From positions 1 to 7,077 of the forward strand of contig SKQM01000088.1 of the NCBI GenBank assembly GCA_007119005.1: 7,077 nt of DNA, read 5' to 3'. The position numbers and the translations under genes are program-made. The notes beneath the pieces are model-generated. The model was not told where the DNA came from, searched no databases, and saw only the letters and a program-made list of their open reading frames with translations. The DNA comes from Thioalkalivibrio sp. (GTDB taxonomy: Bacteria > Pseudomonadota > Gammaproteobacteria > Ectothiorhodospirales > Ectothiorhodospiraceae). Position 1 is the stretch's first letter, and each line of letters begins with the position of its first letter. This document shows, in pieces, positions 4,077 through 7,077 of this stretch.

Positions 4077-5735
4077 ATGCCTACTGTCCCGTTGCCGCAG
4101 GTGCGACCGTCGCATCGTTCCGAATCCGCCGACTCCCGCATCTGGCTGGCGAGCCGCAGCGTGATGCTGATCGCACTCTATTATGCAGTCGGCCTGTGGG
4201 GCTTTGTCTTCACACCGGACCCGCATGGCATTCCGCTCGTCTGGCCGGCCACCGGCGTCGGCCTCGCCTTCGTCTACCTCTACGGGTATCGGCTGCTGCT
4301 CGCGCTCGGGATCGCGACACTGCTCGTCACCTGGCAGTTCACCGCCGATATGATGCCGCTCGCGGAGGCGATCGGACTGGTCATGGCCACCCTGGCCGGT
4401 GTCGGTCTCGGGGCCTGGGCCCTGCGCCAGTTCGGCTTTTCACCCCGCTTCGAGCGCTTGCGGGATGTCGCACTGCTGCTGGTCATCGGAGGGTTGTCGG
4501 CATCGGGGCTGGCGGCCACCGCGGGTGCATGGGGCATGGCCGTCGGTATGGAAGACCTGCGTTTCACCGACACCTGGTGGCTATGCTGGATGGCGGACCT
4601 GATGGGATTGATGCTGGTGGCGCCCGTGTTGATCAGCTGGCTCGGTGCCGGCGGCGGAGGACGTGCCTTTGACACGGGTTTCTGGAGACCGGCCGTATTG
4701 ATGGGCAGTCTGGTCGTGGTGACCATCCTGGTCTACTCGGGGACGCTGGATACCGCGCTCGCGATGCCGCTATCCTACGCGGTGTTCCCGCTGGTGATGC
4801 TCGCGGCGCTGCGCTGCCCGACCCCGATCACCACCACGCTGATGCTTGTCGCCGGGGCGATCGCGCTGTCCGGCACCGGTTGGGGTCTCGGGCCTTTTGC
4901 TGACGCGGGCCTGGAGCGTAGCCTGCTGTCCCTGAACGCGCAGCTGGCACTGCTGGTGCTGACCGGGCTCGTACTCTCCGCGCTGCGCAGCGAACGGGAA
5001 TCGGCGGAGGCCCGAGCCCGCCAGCACCTCGATGAGCTGTCCCGCGCCGGGCGGTTGAGCACTCTCGGCGAACTCTCCGCGGGCCTCGCCCACGAACTCA
5101 ACCAACCCTTGTGCGCGCTGACCAGCTACGCCCACGCAAGCCGGCGGCTTCTCGAAAAGGGTCGTCTCGACGACCTGCGTGACGCGCTGGCACAGCTCGA
5201 TTCCAGCGCGCATCGCGCCGCTGAGACCGTGCGCCAGATGCGCGCCTTTGCCGCCGGTTCGGCGCCCGAGAAGATCCCCTTCGCGCCTGAAGAGCTGATC
5301 CGGCCTGTGCTTGATCTGCTGCGCCCCGAGCTGAAGCGGTGCCACGTCGAAATGGACATCGACGTGCCGCGGGGCCTTCCGATGGTGCTGGTCGCGCCGG
5401 TTCAGATCGAGCAGGTACTGGTGAACCTGCTGCGCAACGCGATGGAGGCGCTCGGCGCACGGCCCGACGGTCGTATCCGCATCGAAGCCCAGGAACTGGG
5501 GTCCGAACTGGGGATCTCGGTGACAGACAACGGAGTGGGCATCCCGGAAGAGCGCCTCGCCACCCTGTTCGAACCCTTCGCGACCTGGAAATCGGAGGGC
5601 ATGGGTCTGGGGCTGTCGATCAGCCGTTCGCTGGTGGAGGCCCACGGCGGCCGGCTCACGGCGGAAAACGTCCAGGGCGGGGGTGCCCGCTTCCGCTTCA
5701 CACTGCCCCTGGAGGTTCCCGATGCCGGCGCCTAG
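4077..5735 (+). CDS. Membrane sensor histidine kinase with MASE1 domain
   Basis: A 552-residue inner-membrane sensor kinase, counted from the ATG at 4077. About eight to ten hydrophobic segments between residues 28 and 303 form a MASE1-type integral membrane sensory domain whose ligand is generally unknown. A short linker helix (about 304-325) leads to the HisKA dimerisation domain with the phospho-accepting His339 in AHELNQP. The ATPase domain has the N box with Asn454, DNGVGIP (484-490), FEPF (498-501) and GMGLGLSI (508-515). All catalytic motifs are intact and the HELNQP type matches FixL/DctB-like kinases. No PAS or receiver domain is present. An in-frame GTG at 4047, just after a stop at 4041, would add 10 residues. 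Neither start has a good Shine-Dalgarno, so the start is uncertain. The 3' end overlaps the regulator gene by 14 bp, which implies coupled translation. The CCTAG cluster lies directly upstream. Confidence 0.9.
   Translation: MPTVPLPQVRPSHRSESADSRIWLASRSVMLIALYYAVGLWGFVFTPDPHGIPLVWPATGVGLAFVYLYGYRLLLALGIATLLVTWQFTADMMPLAEAIGLVMATLAGVGLGAWALRQFGFSPRFERLRDVALLLVIGGLSASGLAATAGAWGMAVGMEDLRFTDTWWLCWMADLMGLMLVAPVLISWLGAGGGGRAFDTGFWRPAVLMGSLVVVTILVYSGTLDTALAMPLSYAVFPLVMLAALRCPTPITTTLMLVAGAIALSGTGWGLGPFADAGLERSLLSLNAQLALLVLTGLVLSALRSERESAEARARQHLDELSRAGRLSTLGELSAGLAHELNQPLCALTSYAHASRRLLEKGRLDDLRDALAQLDSSAHRAAETVRQMRAFAAGSAPEKIPFAPEELIRPVLDLLRPELKRCHVEMDIDVPRGLPMVLVAPVQIEQVLVNLLRNAMEALGARPDGRIRIEAQELGSELGISVTDNGVGIPEERLATLFEPFATWKSEGMGLGLSISRSLVEAHGGRLTAENVQGGGARFRFTLPLEVPDAGA
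5711..5715 (+). promoter_or_regulatory. Shine-Dalgarno of the response regulator, inside the kinase gene
   Basis: GGAGG lies 6 nt before the ATG at 5722. It fixes the start there rather than at the in-frame ATG at 5683, which would add 13 residues unlike a receiver domain. Confidence 0.8.
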
Positions 5736-6360
5736 AGTCCCGCAGGTCTACCTGGTCGATGACGATCCGGACGTACGTTCGGCCGTCACGCTGCTGCTGA
5801 AGACCGAAGATTTCCGCGTCAGCGCGTTTCCGGATGCCGGCAGGCTGCTCGACGCCGTGGACGGGACAACACCCGGATGTGCGATCCTCGACGTGCGCCT
5901 GCCGGACATGGACGGATTGAACCTGCAGCGCGAGTTGCGCAATCGTGACATCCGCATGCCGGTGGTCTTCATCACCGGACATGGCGACATCCCGATGGCG
6001 GTGCGCGCGGTCAACGAGGGTGCGCTCGACTTTCTGGAAAAACCGTTCAGCGATGACTCCCTGATCGAGGCGGTACGGCACGCGTTGGCGACCGATGCGG
6101 AACGCCGCGCCGGTACCGCTGAACTGGCCCAGGTGGAGGAACGGCTTGCCGCGCTGACGCCGCGCGAGCGCCAGGTGCTCGAGGCCCTGCTTGACGGCAA
6201 GCCGAACAAGCTGATCGCCCGCGATCTCGATGTCAGCGTACGTACCGTCGAGATCCACCGCGGCAATCTGATGCAGAAGATGGGGGCGAAGAGCGCGTCG
6301 CACCTCGCGCGGTTGGCGTTGGCCTGTACCGACTACCGCGACCGGCTGGCTTCCGGCTGA
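5722..6360 (+). CDS. FixJ-family response regulator (receiver + LuxR/NarL-type HTH)
   Basis: A 212-residue cytoplasmic transcription factor and evident partner of the preceding kinase. The receiver domain (about 7-122) has the acidic cluster Asp13-15, phospho-acceptor Asp57 in ILDVRLPDMDG, Thr85 in FITGHGD and Lys107 in EKPF, all the expected residues. TGHGD-PMAVRA-EGALDFLEKPF is the FixJ/TtrR-type signature. After a short helical linker (123-143), a LuxR-type HTH (144-200) is shown by LTPRERQVL and the recognition-helix region VSVRTVEIHRGNLMQKM. Length is normal for FixJ. The start follows a GGAGG site and overlaps the kinase stop, so the two proteins should be made in coupled amounts. The targets are unknown; the upstream CCTAG cluster is a candidate autoregulatory site (inference). 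The 3' end overlaps the convergent hvfC gene by 28 bp. Confidence 0.94.
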   Translation: MPAPRVPQVYLVDDDPDVRSAVTLLLKTEDFRVSAFPDAGRLLDAVDGTTPGCAILDVRLPDMDGLNLQRELRNRDIRMPVVFITGHGDIPMAVRAVNEGALDFLEKPFSDDSLIEAVRHALATDAERRAGTAELAQVEERLAALTPRERQVLEALLDGKPNKLIARDLDVSVRTVEIHRGNLMQKMGAKSASHLARLALACTDYRDRLASG

Positions 6361-7077
6361 AAGGCGGGTCGCACCCCGGCGAGCACGCCACGCTCCATCC
6401 AGTGCCGCAGCAGCTCTTCGGCGCTGCTGCGCAGCCCGTCGCTCAGTTCCAGACCGAATTCCGCCACGACCCCGGCGATGACCTCGTGCCCCGGTGCCGG
6501 GTCGTTGCGGATCCGCCAGAGCATGCGCGCGCTCAACGCGTTGAGTTCAATGAACCCGACTTGGTGGCCGCGATCGCGGAACACCACCAGGTAGGTCGGA
6601 TGTTCGCCGGGCGCTTCGGGGACGAAGTCGGGCCCAATGCGATGCACCGGGTATTCGTAGGCCAGCAGCCGCGTCGCCCCGGCAAGCACCGGGACTCCGG
6701 TGAGAGGGTCGCCGTCCGGATCCACCCCCTCTTCCGCGCAAGTGTCGGAGGCGTCTTCCTGCTGGGCGACCTCGACCTCGGCGCGCTCATAATGCGCGAG
6801 TTCGGCCATAAAGGGGAAATCGTCCGCGCCGGGTTCCCGCTCCTGCGTCAGATAGGCCAGAAACTCCTCTGCCAGCCGTGGGAAATACGGGGTGTGGCAA
6901 CCGTGCTCACGGTAGAAGTCCTGCGTCAGCCGCGCCCAGCGCTCCGGCCCGTGCAGGCGGCGCAGCACCGGGTAGGCCCTGCCCAGCAGGTCCTCGATGT
7001 TGTTGGTGAACAGCCGCCGGTAGATGGCCAGCCTACGCTCCTCGATGCCCGGGGGGGGCGGGTGGCGCTCGGGATCG
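6333..7077 (-). CDS. hvfC: HvfC-family RiPP maturation protein (DUF2063 / NGO1945-like), 5' end outside window
   Basis: The open frame continues through the right edge, beyond the GTG at 6966-6968. In the window it encodes 247 residues, so perhaps 15-20 N-terminal residues are missing. The N-terminal domain (about 1-95) shows RRLAIYRRLFTNN (14-26), AYPVLRRL (34-41) and CHTPYFPRLAEEFLAYL (60-76), matching DUF2063. The C-terminal domain (about 125-235) with HPTYLVVFRDRGHQVGFIEL matches the NGO1945 C-terminal fold. Family knowledge: HvfC works with the DUF692 enzyme HvfB, binding the precursor and helping convert its cysteines to thiooxazole-type copper ligands (oxazolins/bufferins). It was once called a putative DNA-binding domain. 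The HvfB and precursor genes should lie upstream, beyond 7077. A G8 tract (7051-7058) encodes part of HPPPPGIE. The family call is secure; the product of this locus is inferred. Confidence 0.87.
   Translation of the reverse strand, partial: DPERHPPPPGIEERRLAIYRRLFTNNIEDLLGRAYPVLRRLHGPERWARLTQDFYREHGCHTPYFPRLAEEFLAYLTQEREPGADDFPFMAELAHYERAEVEVAQQEDASDTCAEEGVDPDGDPLTGVPVLAGATRLLAYEYPVHRIGPDFVPEAPGEHPTYLVVFRDRGHQVGFIELNALSARMLWRIRNDPAPGHEVIAGVVAEFGLELSDGLRSSAEELLRHWMERGVLAGVRPAFQPEASRSR

Noticed and set aside
4770..5645. 291-codon minus-strand frame opposite the kinase gene
   Set aside because: Antisense shadow of the HisKA/ATPase region, with no independent motif or ribosome binding site.
6969..7077. 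GTG at 6968 as the real start of hvfC
   Set aside because: The frame stays open to the window edge and the upstream codons encode the conserved RLAIYRRLFTNN block of the family, so the true start is outside the window.

Overview
The window is GC-rich DNA with tightly packed genes, most likely from a sulfur-oxidising gammaproteobacterium of the Chromatiales / Ectothiorhodospiraceae-Thioalkalivibrio type. That placement is inferred from a sulfur-globule-type envelope protein, a YceF-type nucleotide pyrophosphatase, REP/BIME-type repeats, a FixJ-type two-component pair and an HvfC-family gene. It is not proven by any phylogenetic marker.

Layout: (1) 1-1101 (+), the C-terminal part of a biotin-dependent carboxyltransferase alpha subunit (OadA or PycB), cut by the left edge. 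(2) 1102-1701 (+), a Maf/YceF nucleotide pyrophosphatase starting at the base after the oadA stop. (3) 1702-2090, a 389-bp AT-richer regulatory region with a possible terminator hairpin, a near-perfect FNR/ANR-type box, a good sigma70-like promoter and a leader hairpin. (4) 2091-2486 (+), a secreted Gly/Tyr/Trp-rich sulfur-globule-family protein ending in a strong intrinsic terminator. (5) 2564-2752, two nearly identical 85-bp tandem units of REP/BIME type plus a partial third element. (6) 2803-3846 (-), an alpha/beta-hydrolase lipoprotein of monoacylglycerol-lipase type. (7) 3847-4076, a divergent intergenic region with a 12-bp perfect inverted repeat, a second inverted copy of the same dispersed repeat, and a cluster of CCTAG motifs. 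(8) 4077-5735 and 5722-6360 (+), a MASE1-domain histidine kinase translationally coupled to a FixJ/NarL-type response regulator. (9) 6333-7077 (-), an HvfC-family gene cut by the right edge and overlapping the regulator tail to tail by 28 bp.

Working together: the kinase and regulator form a complete phosphorelay, with sensor and output encoded as overlapping genes. The sulfur-globule gene is a monocistronic unit with its own promoter region and terminator, and may respond to oxygen through an FNR-type regulator. OadA and YceF are contiguous and probably co-transcribed, with no obvious functional link. The HvfC gene points to a bufferin/oxazolin-type copper peptide locus whose HvfB and precursor genes should lie just beyond the right edge. 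I see no CRISPR array, RNA gene, transposase or phage gene. Most of the window is recognisable by family. The best candidates for new observations are in the regulatory and repeat DNA.
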